A stretch of DNA of 64,000 bases from Rhizobium sp. NZLR1 (GTDB lineage: Bacteria; Pseudomonadota; Alphaproteobacteria; Rhizobiales; Rhizobiaceae): NCBI RefSeq assembly GCF_017357385.1, contig NZ_CP071632.1, forward strand, positions 935,501-999,500, read 5' to 3'. The notes under the pieces were generated by a model. That model worked only from the letters and a program-made list of their open reading frames with translations, was not told the DNA's origin and did not search any database. Positions within the stretch are counted from its first letter, which is position 1; the number at the start of each line of letters is the position of its first letter. Below are positions 18,114 through 25,551 of the stretch, in pieces. Made by a program: the position numbers and the translations under genes.

Positions 18114-18746
18114 TCACGCTCCAATGGCTGCATCATAGGCGTAAATGGTCGCCTTGGCGCGCTCGGCAACCTCTGCCGCGGTCATTCCCGGCTTGTAGAG
18201 GCTGGTGCCGAGGCCGAAGGAGAAGATGCCAGCCTTGGTGTAATCGCCGAAATTCTTGTCCGATACGCCGCCGACGGCGGCAATCACCAGTTCCGGCGGC
18301 AGGATGGCCCGGATCGCCGTGATGCCGGATGGACCGAGCACGCTGGCCGGAAAGAATTTGAGACCGGTGGCGCCGGCGCGCGCGGCGGCCAGCGCCTCGG
18401 TCGGCGTAAACACACCCGGCATCGTCACCATGCCGTAGTCGCGGGCCCGGATGATCACCTCGGGCTCGACATTCGGTGTGACCAGCAGCTTACCGCCGGC
18501 GGCATACAGGCTGTCGACCGCCTCGACCGTCAGCACCGTGCCGGCGCCGATCAGCACCTCGGCCGGCGCCATCTTCGCGGCGATCTCGATGGATTTGAAC
18601 GGCTCCGGCGAGTTGAGCGGGATCTCGATCGCCGTCAAGCCATTATCGATCAAGGCGCCGACGATGCTCTCGATCTCGTCAGGCCGGATGCCGCGAAGGA
18701 TGGCGATCAGCGGGCGCTTCATGTCGGGGAAGGGGATACGGTTCAT
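18114..18746 (-). CDS. dgoA: 2-dehydro-3-deoxy-6-phosphogalactonate aldolase
   Basis: A cytoplasmic class I aldolase of 210 residues splitting KDPGal into pyruvate and glyceraldehyde 3-phosphate. The sequence begins PLIAILRGI and has AIEIPLNSPEP with the catalytic Glu, VTPNVEPEVI, and the Schiff-base Lys in GLKFFPAS (about residue 128). An upstream extension of the open frame is antisense-like and overlaps dgoK, so the Met at 18746 is preferred; it starts 13 bases after the dgoK stop. It acts directly after dgoK in the De Ley-Doudoroff route. Confidence 0.93.
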   Translation of the reverse strand: MNRIPFPDMKRPLIAILRGIRPDEIESIVGALIDNGLTAIEIPLNSPEPFKSIEIAAKMAPAEVLIGAGTVLTVEAVDSLYAAGGKLLVTPNVEPEVIIRARDYGMVTMPGVFTPTEALAAARAGATGLKFFPASVLGPSGITAIRAILPPELVIAAVGGVSDKNFGDYTKAGIFSFGLGTSLYKPGMTAAEVAERAKATIYAYDAAIGA

Positions 18747-18759
18747 CGTGTCAGCTTTC

Positions 18760-19674
18760 TCAATTCGGCCAGATGGTTTCGGCAGCGGCCGAAAGCCCGC
18801 GGCGCACGGCGGCGTCCGCATCGATGGCGGTGAAGGTAAGGGAGAGTGTTCTGAACGCCTGTTCGTAGAGCGCCTGCAGGCGTCCGGAAGCGACGAGGGT
18901 GATGTCTGAGTTGGCGGCATCCTGCAGCGCGCCGGCGATTTCGAGACCGATCAGCGTGCCGGAAAGCCGGGCTTGCGCGGCAGCGGCAGATATGCCGTGC
19001 AGAAGCTGGCCCGAGCGGGCGGTAAACAGCAGGTTGGAGGCAAGTGCTGGACGCTGGAAGGCCGCCGATACCGCCGCCTCGAAGGCCGCCGTGTCCGCCG
19101 GCTGCTCTCCCGCACCGGCAACCGCATGCGAAAGGATCGTGTGTTTGCTGATGACGTCGAACAGCTCGCCGGTCATGAAGGTCGAAAAGCCGGTGACCTT
19201 GCTATCCCTGACATGCACCCATTTCGAATGGGTGCCGGGCATGCAGACCGCCTGCGCGCCCGAGCTTGCGGTATCGAGTGCGCCGAGAAGCTGGGTTTCC
19301 TCGCCGCGCATGACGTCGGGCGTCGCCTTATCCCGCTGGGCAAGGCCCGGCAGGATGCGGACGTCGCGGCTTTCGCCAGGCACGGAGACTGCCGCGGTCA
19401 GGATCGAGGTGAGCGGGGCCGGCACGTCGATATAACCGGCCTCGACCCAGCCCTGCCGGGCGCCGGCCATGCCGCAGACGATCACCGGCAGGTTTTCCGG
19501 CGCCTCGACGGCGGTGAGATGGCCTGATAGCACGGCTGAAAAGCCGGTTTTTACAGCGCTCGTCATGCCTTCGCCGCTTCGGCGCTCGGCAAGGATGCTG
19601 CCGTCCCTGGCGATCAGCCAGAGCCGGAAACTGCTGGTGCCCCAGTCCACCGCGACATAAGCGGGATTTGCCAT
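18760..19674 (-). CDS. dgoK: 2-dehydro-3-deoxygalactonokinase
   Basis: A 304-residue sugar-acid kinase that phosphorylates 2-keto-3-deoxygalactonate. The N-terminal phosphate loop YVAVDWGTSSFRLWL is typical of DgoK. MPGTHSKWVHV and GFSTFMTGELFDVI form the conserved centre, and LVASGRLQALYEQA lies near the end. The ATG shares one base with the stop of the SDR gene (TAATG), so it is translationally coupled. The next gene, dgoA, uses its product. No residue loss is apparent. Confidence 0.93.
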   Translation of the reverse strand: MANPAYVAVDWGTSSFRLWLIARDGSILAERRSGEGMTSAVKTGFSAVLSGHLTAVEAPENLPVIVCGMAGARQGWVEAGYIDVPAPLTSILTAAVSVPGESRDVRILPGLAQRDKATPDVMRGEETQLLGALDTASSGAQAVCMPGTHSKWVHVRDSKVTGFSTFMTGELFDVISKHTILSHAVAGAGEQPADTAAFEAAVSAAFQRPALASNLLFTARSGQLLHGISAAAAQARLSGTLIGLEIAGALQDAANSDITLVASGRLQALYEQAFRTLSLTFTAIDADAAVRRGLSAAAETIWPN

Positions 19675-20441
19675 TACAGAACGCCTCCATCGACAATCAG
19701 GGACTGGGCGGTCATTCCCGCAGCACAGTCGGATGCAAGAAACAGGCAGGGGCCGACGATCGCGTCGGCCTGGAGGGGTATTTTCAGGCACTGCTGCTCG
19801 ACGGAGCGCGCAATGCTCTCCTCCGTCAGCCAGAGCTGCATCTGCCGTTCGGTGACGACCATGCCGGGCAGGATGCAGTTGACCCGGATGTTCTCCGGCC
19901 CGAGCCTGCCCGCCATGCTCTTTGTCAGCCCGACGACCGCAGCCTTCGCCGCCGCGTAGGAGGGAAAGCCGCCCATGTTCAGTTTGAAGGCGATCGACGA
20001 CATATTGATGATCGCCCCACCGCCGGCCGCCCGCATCGACGGCGCCACCGCCTGCGAGGCGAAGAATACATGCCGCAAGTTGACCGCCTGGTTGTTGTCC
20101 CAATAGGCCTCGGTTACCGCGTCGAAATCATGACGGTCGTCCCACGCGGCATTGTTGACCAGCACCCGGATCGGCCCTGAACTTGCGACGACGGTGTCGA
20201 CCGTGCGCCGGATCGCCTCGATGTCGCGCAGGTCGGCATGGTAGAAGGAGACCGGATGGGTCGTCTCCCGCGATAGCCGTTCGGCGAGCTCGCGGCCTGC
20301 CGCCTCGGCGATGTCGATGAACGCGACCTTGGCGCCTTGGCGGGCGAAACCTTCGACGATCGCAGCACCTATGCCCGATCCGCCGCCGGTCACCAGCACG
20401 GCTCGTTCTTTGAACTCGGGAAATTGTGCTGCTGGCATCAT
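19674..20441 (-). CDS. SDR-family sugar dehydrogenase (probable D-galactose dehydrogenase)
   Basis: A 255-residue classical short-chain dehydrogenase. It has the NAD-binding TGGGSGIGAA (about residue 20), NNAAWDD (about 95), the catalytic Ser in INMSSIAFK and YAAAKAA with the Tyr-x3-Lys pair (about 160). The start at 20441 has a strong GGAGGAG site; a start 12 codons upstream is possible. As first gene of an operon with dgoK, dgoA and a lactonase it most likely oxidises galactose to galactonolactone. No galactonate dehydratase is encoded here, so that step must be elsewhere. L-arabinose or fucose activity cannot be excluded. Confidence 0.85.
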   Translation of the reverse strand: MMPAAQFPEFKERAVLVTGGGSGIGAAIVEGFARQGAKVAFIDIAEAAGRELAERLSRETTHPVSFYHADLRDIEAIRRTVDTVVASSGPIRVLVNNAAWDDRHDFDAVTEAYWDNNQAVNLRHVFFASQAVAPSMRAAGGGAIINMSSIAFKLNMGGFPSYAAAKAAVVGLTKSMAGRLGPENIRVNCILPGMVVTERQMQLWLTEESIARSVEQQCLKIPLQADAIVGPCLFLASDCAAGMTAQSLIVDGGVL

Positions 20442-20470
20442 GGTCACCGTCTCCTCCCGAGTTTGCCGCC

Positions 20471-20513
20471 GTTCCATTATTTGGAACTTAATTTGACTAT
20501 ATGGAATTATCGG
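20471..20513. promoter_or_regulatory. Probable IclR operator in the divergent SDR/IclR promoter
   Basis: A perfect inverted repeat GTTCCA-N5-TGGAAC at 20471-20487 is followed about one and a half helical turns later by ATGGAAT at 20500-20506. It lies between the galactose operon and the divergent IclR gene. A TTGACT at 20493-20498 could be the -35 of the regulator. The placement suggests autoregulated repression. Confidence 0.55.
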
Positions 20514-20549
20514 TTTACGCTGGCCTTTCTGTCAAGGGTGGATGAGGCG

Positions 20550-21347
20550 ATGAATTCAAACGGCGAGAGCGCAGCACGGGCACGCGAGACCGGCACGCTC
20601 GGCAAACTGATGGTTCTGCTCGATCTCGTCACCCATGCGGATGCGCCGCTGCGTTTCACCGATATCCTGGCCCTTGCCGGCCAGCCGCGCGGCACATTGC
20701 ATCGCCAACTGAGCCATCTGCTGGAGGAAGGCCTGCTTGAACTTGATGGCGACGGCCGTTATGCGCCCGGCCTGCGCCTGCTCGACTTCGCCGCGCGCAG
20801 CTGGGCGCGCAACGAATTCCGGCTGATTGCCGAGCCGCACCTTTCCGATCTGCAGCAGGCGACCGGTGAGACGGTGCATCTCGGTGTCCTCAGGGGTCAG
20901 TCGATCATCTATCTCGATAAGGTCGACGGCCGTCAGCCGGTGCGCATGTATTCGCAGATCGGCAATGCCTCGCCCTGCTACTGCACCGGTGTCGGCAAGG
21001 CCGCGCTTTCGCTGCTTCCGGCCGAAAGCCTCGTCGATCTCCTCACCGGCCTGAGCTTCACCAGCTTTACCGCCTCGACCCATGTCTCAGCCGAAACGCT
21101 GCTGGCCGAAATCCGCGAGATTGCCGACCAGGGCTATGCTTTCGACCGCGAGGAGCATGAAGCCGGCATCCGCTGCGTTGCCGCACCCGTCTGGTCGCAG
21201 GACCGAACCTTTGTCGGCGGCATTTCGATCACCGGCCCGGCCTACCGCTTGTCGATGGAACTTCTGCGTCAATGGGCCGTTCCGGTTCAGTTGGCGGCTG
21301 GGAGGATCATGGAAGACATGCGCATCCGGCTCGGCCCCCGCCGCTAG
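20550..21347 (+). CDS. IclR-family transcription regulator of the galactose operon
   Basis: A 265-residue regulator with an N-terminal winged helix (about 18-75, RFTDILALAGQPRGTLHRQL) and a C-terminal IclR effector domain (about 90-260). The latter carries conserved segments GETVHLGVLRG, YCTGVGKAALS and GIRCVAAPV. The chosen ATG lies just after GGATGAGG and gives the family length; the frame is open further upstream into the operator. It is divergent from the SDR-dgoK-dgoA-lactonase operon and most likely controls it, responding to galactose, galactonate or 2-keto-3-deoxygalactonate. Confidence 0.88.
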   Translation: MNSNGESAARARETGTLGKLMVLLDLVTHADAPLRFTDILALAGQPRGTLHRQLSHLLEEGLLELDGDGRYAPGLRLLDFAARSWARNEFRLIAEPHLSDLQQATGETVHLGVLRGQSIIYLDKVDGRQPVRMYSQIGNASPCYCTGVGKAALSLLPAESLVDLLTGLSFTSFTASTHVSAETLLAEIREIADQGYAFDREEHEAGIRCVAAPVWSQDRTFVGGISITGPAYRLSMELLRQWAVPVQLAAGRIMEDMRIRLGPRR

Positions 21348-21394
21348 AGCACGATGCCGAAAAGTGTGAGCGGTATTCGGACGACATCATGTTG
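21347..21394. repeat. Half RIME-like palindrome
   Basis: A 48-bp imperfect palindrome (GAGCACGATGCCG to CATCATGTTG) directly after the IclR gene stop. Most of its bases match the first palindrome of the element at 16151-16199. The second palindrome is absent, so this is a partial copy. Confidence 0.65.
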
Positions 21395-21628
21395 GAGTGA
21401 AGAATAAATTGCCCTCCGCCCCTTGCCGAATGCGATCTGAGAGCATGCTTATGATGAGGGCGATATTGAGATTTGCCGGCGAATCACGACAACTGCAAAT
21501 AGTCTGCGAAATCGATTAACCACTTGCCGGCCGAACGCTGCATGCCGAGGCCGATTCCGTTTGATCCAAGCGATCGTCATTCTCCGATGCAATCGAACCG
21601 GCCGCAGCGCCGAAGATGAAGAAATGTG

Positions 21629-22363
21629 ATGGCACCCTTGTCGCAAACATCCCCGGAAGACGACGACTACATCAACGAAATAGCCGGCCTGAAGACCCAG
21701 TTTGATATTTTCCGGTTCCTGAAACGCGTGACCGAAGCCTATCGCAGCCGCGCCTTCATGGTTCTCAATCTGCCGCCGATCACATCCCTGGATATCCAGG
21801 GCAGCACCGTCATCACCAGCTGGCCGGCCGAGTTTCTGGCCCTTTACGACCAGGAGGGCCTGTTGGTGAACAGCCCGGTTCTGAGACGCCTCAGAACATC
21901 GGCGCGGCCTTTCTCCTACGACATGTCGCGCCAGAACTGGTCGCGGGACGACGGCAAGTCCGGCCTCGTCACCACGCTGTTCGAACGGTTCAGGATGATG
22001 CGCGGCGCCTATTTTCCGACGCATGAGCCATCCGGCCTGCGCGGCGCCATCTCTTTCACCGGCGACCGCGAGCCTTTCAGCCCGGCGGAGATGCGTGAAC
22101 TCTGCTACATCTCTATCCATGTCTACGACAGGCTCGCCGAGATCCGTAACCTCGATACGCGCATGACGGACACGCTGACCGACCGGGAAATCGACTGCCT
22201 CAACTGGACGGCGGCGGGCAAGACCAGTGCGGAAATCGCCGAAATCCTCACTCTCTCCGAGCACACAGTCAATCACTACCTCAACCGCGCCACCAAGAAG
22301 CTCGACACGGTCAACCGGACCCAGGCGGTTGCCAAGGCGCTGCGCATCGGCCTGATCAAATAA
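21629..22363 (+). CDS. LuxR-type regulator with autoinducer-binding domain (LuxR solo)
   Basis: A 244-residue quorum-sensing-type regulator. The N-terminal ligand domain (about 20-165) includes WPAEFLALYDQEG and the segment SPVLRRLRTS. The C-terminal GerE helix-turn-helix (about 180-240) reads LTDREIDCLNWTAAGKTSAE and EHTVNHYL. At the place where TraR-like proteins have the ligand-contacting Asp-Pro, this protein has Ser-Pro, so classical acyl-homoserine-lactone binding is uncertain. No luxI-type synthase is in the window. A GTG one codon upstream is an alternative start. Confidence 0.87.
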   Translation: MAPLSQTSPEDDDYINEIAGLKTQFDIFRFLKRVTEAYRSRAFMVLNLPPITSLDIQGSTVITSWPAEFLALYDQEGLLVNSPVLRRLRTSARPFSYDMSRQNWSRDDGKSGLVTTLFERFRMMRGAYFPTHEPSGLRGAISFTGDREPFSPAEMRELCYISIHVYDRLAEIRNLDTRMTDTLTDREIDCLNWTAAGKTSAEIAEILTLSEHTVNHYLNRATKKLDTVNRTQAVAKALRIGLIK

Positions 22364-22471
22364 GTTGCAAAAAGCACGGCATGGTTTCGCCGACGCCCAG
22401 CGCTTGGGCATTTCCTTGCCGTTGTCGCCGTCTTCAGGCCGCTTTTGTGCCATTTCCGCCCGATTTCCGTC

Positions 22472-22487
22472 TGGCACGCTTTCTGCA
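22472..22487 (+). promoter_or_regulatory. Candidate sigma-54 (-24/-12) promoter
   Basis: TGGCACG, then CTTTC, then TGCA gives the GG-N10-GC spacing of RpoN promoters and a full match to the -24 element; the -12 element reads CTGC rather than TTGC. It lies in a 533-bp gap on the plus strand, about 110 bases after the LuxR gene. There is no coding sequence until mrp at 22897. Confidence 0.45.
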
Positions 22488-22497
22488 TCTCTTTTGC

Positions 22498-22802
22498 CAA
22501 AGGCCCAGAGGGGACTTGGACCAGCGCCAGCAAATGGCGTGGCCGACACGCCGCTGCCCGACGCCGATGCCGCTTTTCCTAGCCTTCGGTGTCGGCGGCG
22601 GTTGTTGCGTTTTGGCACCGCTTGCATCGCAGCTTGTGGTGATCTGGCCTTTCCCCTTCGTTTTTTTCTGGCCTTTTTGTCGGCTTGCGCTAGTTCGCCC
22701 CGGATTGCGCCGGTTCTCGGGGAGACCGTTGCGGCCATCAGGGCGAAAGCCCGGCGGACTTGATGGCCGCAACGGATCGCCGATTCTCCCCGCGCTTTTT
22801 TT
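22498..22802 (+). ncRNA. Possible structured RNA ending in a long intrinsic terminator
   Basis: The end of the putative transcript is strongly structured. CCGTTGCGGCCATCA (22726-22740) pairs perfectly with 22761-22775. An outer stem CGGGGAGA (22718-22725) pairs with 22786-22793. Seven T follow at 22796-22802. This is at least a strong terminator, possibly of the LuxR gene. With the sigma-54-like site upstream it may end a separate RNA of about 300 nt. I see no convincing open frame in 22364-22896. Confidence 0.4.
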
Positions 22803-22896
22803 GCTGGCCGGCAAATCGATTTTCCCTGCGATGATTTTGTTTGGCGAAGGCGTCCGCCTCCACTATCTGTGATCGAGAAGAAGCAGTGAGGGTGGA

Positions 22897-24078
22897 ATGA
22901 CCGACGTCACCAAGGAACAGGTTCTCGAAACGCTGAAGACCGTGCGTGGACCGGATCTCGAGCACGATATCGTCGAGCTCGGCATGGTTTCCGACGTCTT
23001 CATCTCCGACGGCAAGGTCTATTTCTCCATCACCGTTCCGGCTGATCGCGCCAAGGAGCTGGAGCCTATGCGGCTCGCCGCTGAGCGCGTCGTCAAAGCA
23101 ATGCCGGGTGTCAAGGGCGCGCTCGTCACACTGACCGCCGATAAGAAGGCCGCCGCCGCCGCTCCGGCTGCCCGCCCAGTACCGAACCCGCCGCACGGCC
23201 ATGATCATCAACATGATCACCAACATGAACACCGGGGCCACGCCCATGCCCCGCAACAGCCGCCGCGGGCCGGCAAGATCGGCGTTCCCGGCATCGGCGC
23301 CATCATCGCCGTCGCCTCGGGTAAAGGGGGAGTTGGCAAGTCGACCACCGCCGTCAACCTGGCGCTCGGGCTGCTTGCCAATGGCCTCCGTGTCGGCATT
23401 CTCGATGCCGATATCTACGGTCCCTCGATGCCGCGGCTCTTAAAAATATCCGGCCGTCCGACGCAGATCGACGGCCGCATCATCAATCCGATGGAGAATT
23501 ACGGCCTCAAGGTCATGTCGATGGGTTTCCTCGTCGACGAGGAGACGGCCATGATCTGGCGTGGCCCGATGGTCCAGTCGGCACTGCTGCAGATGCTGCG
23601 CGAAGTCGCCTGGGGTGAACTCGACGTGCTCGTTGTCGACATGCCGCCCGGCACCGGCGACGCGCAGCTGACCATGGCCCAGCAGGTGCCGCTTGCCGGT
23701 GCCGTCATCGTCTCCACGCCGCAGGATCTGGCGTTGATCGATGCCCGCAAGGGCCTCAACATGTTCCGCAAGGTCGAGGTGCCTGTGCTCGGCATCGTCG
23801 AAAACATGAGCTATTTCATCGCGCCCGATACCGGCACCCGCTACGACATCTTCGGCCATGGCGGGGCCCGCAAGGAGGCCGAGCGCATCGGCGTGCCCTT
23901 CCTCGGCGAAGTGCCGCTGACGATGAACATCCGTGAAACCTCCGACGCCGGCACGCCGCTCGTCGCCTCCGAGCCGAATGGCGTCGTCGCCGGCATCTAT
24001 CGCGGCATCGCCACCAAGGTCTGGGAACAGGTCAGTGGCCAGCCGCAGCGTCCTGCTCCGGCGATCGTCTTCGAATAA
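22897..24078 (+). CDS. mrp: Mrp/ApbC/NBP35-type iron-sulfur cluster carrier ATPase
   Basis: A 393-residue P-loop protein that loads Fe-S clusters onto apo-proteins. It has an N-terminal MIP18/DUF59 domain (1-85, with RGPDLEHDIVELGMV) and a His-rich linker (about 95-122, HGHDHQHDHQHEHRGHAH). The ParA-like domain carries the deviant Walker A ASGKGGVGKSTT (about 145) and DMPPGTGDAQLT. The CxxC pair that binds the bridging cluster in most homologues, expected after ENMSYF, is replaced by IAPDTG. The His-rich linker could hold metal instead. The start has a GGGTGG site. It is probably monocistronic. Confidence 0.92.
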   Translation: MTDVTKEQVLETLKTVRGPDLEHDIVELGMVSDVFISDGKVYFSITVPADRAKELEPMRLAAERVVKAMPGVKGALVTLTADKKAAAAAPAARPVPNPPHGHDHQHDHQHEHRGHAHAPQQPPRAGKIGVPGIGAIIAVASGKGGVGKSTTAVNLALGLLANGLRVGILDADIYGPSMPRLLKISGRPTQIDGRIINPMENYGLKVMSMGFLVDEETAMIWRGPMVQSALLQMLREVAWGELDVLVVDMPPGTGDAQLTMAQQVPLAGAVIVSTPQDLALIDARKGLNMFRKVEVPVLGIVENMSYFIAPDTGTRYDIFGHGGARKEAERIGVPFLGEVPLTMNIRETSDAGTPLVASEPNGVVAGIYRGIATKVWEQVSGQPQRPAPAIVFE

Positions 24079-24555
24079 GCCTCGTCCATCAAAAAGTGTG
24101 CAGCAGCTCGAGGCGCGCGCAAAACAGAGACTTTCGAACCTCGAATCACCGCGGCGGATACCCGAAATTGCGAGGGAAACGTGGTGAAAAGCCGCGGATC
24201 ACGGAAGATGTCTTGATTATTGCATGGCTTTGCTTCATATGCCGCGGCGCCATGATGGCGTTTGCTGCAGATGCTCAATGACGGCCATCTTCGTTTTCGA
24301 AGGGTCGCCTCGCCTGCAAGTTCGGAGTTGTCTTGTCGATCGAAGGATTGGTAGCTGCGATGCGGTGGAGCACAATGCGCATGCTGGCCGTTGAGGTTGC
24401 ATGCAGCCGGAGTTGTATGAACTTTCTTGATCCGCTGTCGCTTCGAGCGACGCACACGAGCGACCGTCGCGTTGCCGCGCTGGCGGCCGCATGGAAAGGC
24501 TTTCGATGAAAAGCGCAATGGCCGCGAAGCGTCGTGAGCATCGGAGAGGCTGCCG
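24079..24555. other. Intergenic region without recognisable gene
   Basis: A 477-bp gap between mrp and the CorA gene. I found no convincing coding sequence or strong hairpin with a T run. A GGAGAGG ribosome-binding site lies at its 3' end before the GTG start at 24556. The promoter of the corA-kup unit should be here but is not obvious by eye. Confidence 0.5.
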
Positions 24556-25533
24556 GTGATCACCGCTTACTGTTCCAATTGCACGTCGGTCGAGATCCGC
24601 GATCTGTCGCATGCCACATCCTTTCCTGGGGATGTCGTATGGATCGACATGATCGAGCCGACCCGCGACGAGGAACTCTATGTCGAGAAGGTTCTCGGCA
24701 TTGAGGTTCCGACCCGTGACGACCTCAAGGATATCGAGCCTTCCGCCCGCCTCTATGTCGAAAACGATGCCGTCTTCATGACCGGCTCGCTTCTCTGGAA
24801 GGCTGATACCGAGGCCCCGACGCTGACCGATGTCGCCTTCATCCTGGCCGGAAACCGGCTGGTCACCATCCGCTACGCCCATCCAAAATCCTTTGCGCTG
24901 TTCATCGCCGCCCTTCACCGGCTGCCGGAAAACTGGCGCAGCGGTGCTGCCCTTCTCGCCAAGCTGTTGGAGACGATCGTCGACCGCACCGCCGAAATCC
25001 TCGAGGTTTCGATCTTGCGCCTCGACATCCTGTCGATGCATGTCTTCGGCGACCGGGCGAAGAAAACGCGCAAGCCCTCGAACTACCTCGAGGAGAAGTT
25101 GCGGGATATCGCCGGCCATCACCGGATGATCAGCAAGGTGCGCGACAGCCTCGGTTCGCTTTCCCGCCTGCTTACCTTCTTTCACACGATCCCGGCGATC
25201 CAGCAGGACCGTGAGGCGAAGGAGCTCTGCCGCACCGTCTCGCGCGATATCCAGTCGCTGTCGGAGCATGCCTCCTTCGTCGCAGGCAACATCACCTTCC
25301 TGCTCGACGCGTCGCTCGGTCTGATCAACATCGAGCAGAATTCGATCATCAAGATTTTCTCGATCGCCTCGGTGGTGTTCTTGCCGCCGACATTGGTCGC
25401 CTCCGTCTATGGAATGAATTTTCAGGTCATGCCGGAGCTGGCCTGGGCCGCGGGTTATCCCTATTCGCTGGCTCTGATGGTGGTCTCCGCCGTCATCCCC
25501 TTTTTCTTTTTTCGCTGGAAAGGCTGGCTCTGA
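24556..25533 (+). CDS. corA: CorA-family magnesium/divalent cation channel
   Basis: A 325-residue inner-membrane cation channel. A long cytoplasmic alpha/beta and coiled domain (to about residue 260) precedes two C-terminal membrane helices. The diagnostic GMN motif is present in SVYGMNFQVMPEL, between the first helix (IKIFSIASVVFLPPTLVASV) and the second (YSLALMVVSAVIPFFFF). The C-terminus ends in the usual basic RWKGWL. The start codon is GTG with a GGAGAGG site. kup begins 18 bases after the stop, so the two ion transporters likely form one transcript. Confidence 0.92.
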   Translation: MITAYCSNCTSVEIRDLSHATSFPGDVVWIDMIEPTRDEELYVEKVLGIEVPTRDDLKDIEPSARLYVENDAVFMTGSLLWKADTEAPTLTDVAFILAGNRLVTIRYAHPKSFALFIAALHRLPENWRSGAALLAKLLETIVDRTAEILEVSILRLDILSMHVFGDRAKKTRKPSNYLEEKLRDIAGHHRMISKVRDSLGSLSRLLTFFHTIPAIQQDREAKELCRTVSRDIQSLSEHASFVAGNITFLLDASLGLINIEQNSIIKIFSIASVVFLPPTLVASVYGMNFQVMPELAWAAGYPYSLALMVVSAVIPFFFFRWKGWL

Positions 25534-25551
25534 GGAGCCTGTTGCAACTTC

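Noticed and set aside
22498..22802. Assignment to the known sigma-54-dependent alpha-r8 (MmgR) small RNA family
   Set aside because: As I recall it, that family carries a UUUCCUCCCU-type single-stranded motif, which is absent here.
22381..22872. A 163-codon plus-strand frame after the LuxR gene
   Set aside because: It has no ribosome-binding site, is rich in Phe, Pro and Cys without domain likeness, and crosses the long terminator-like hairpin.
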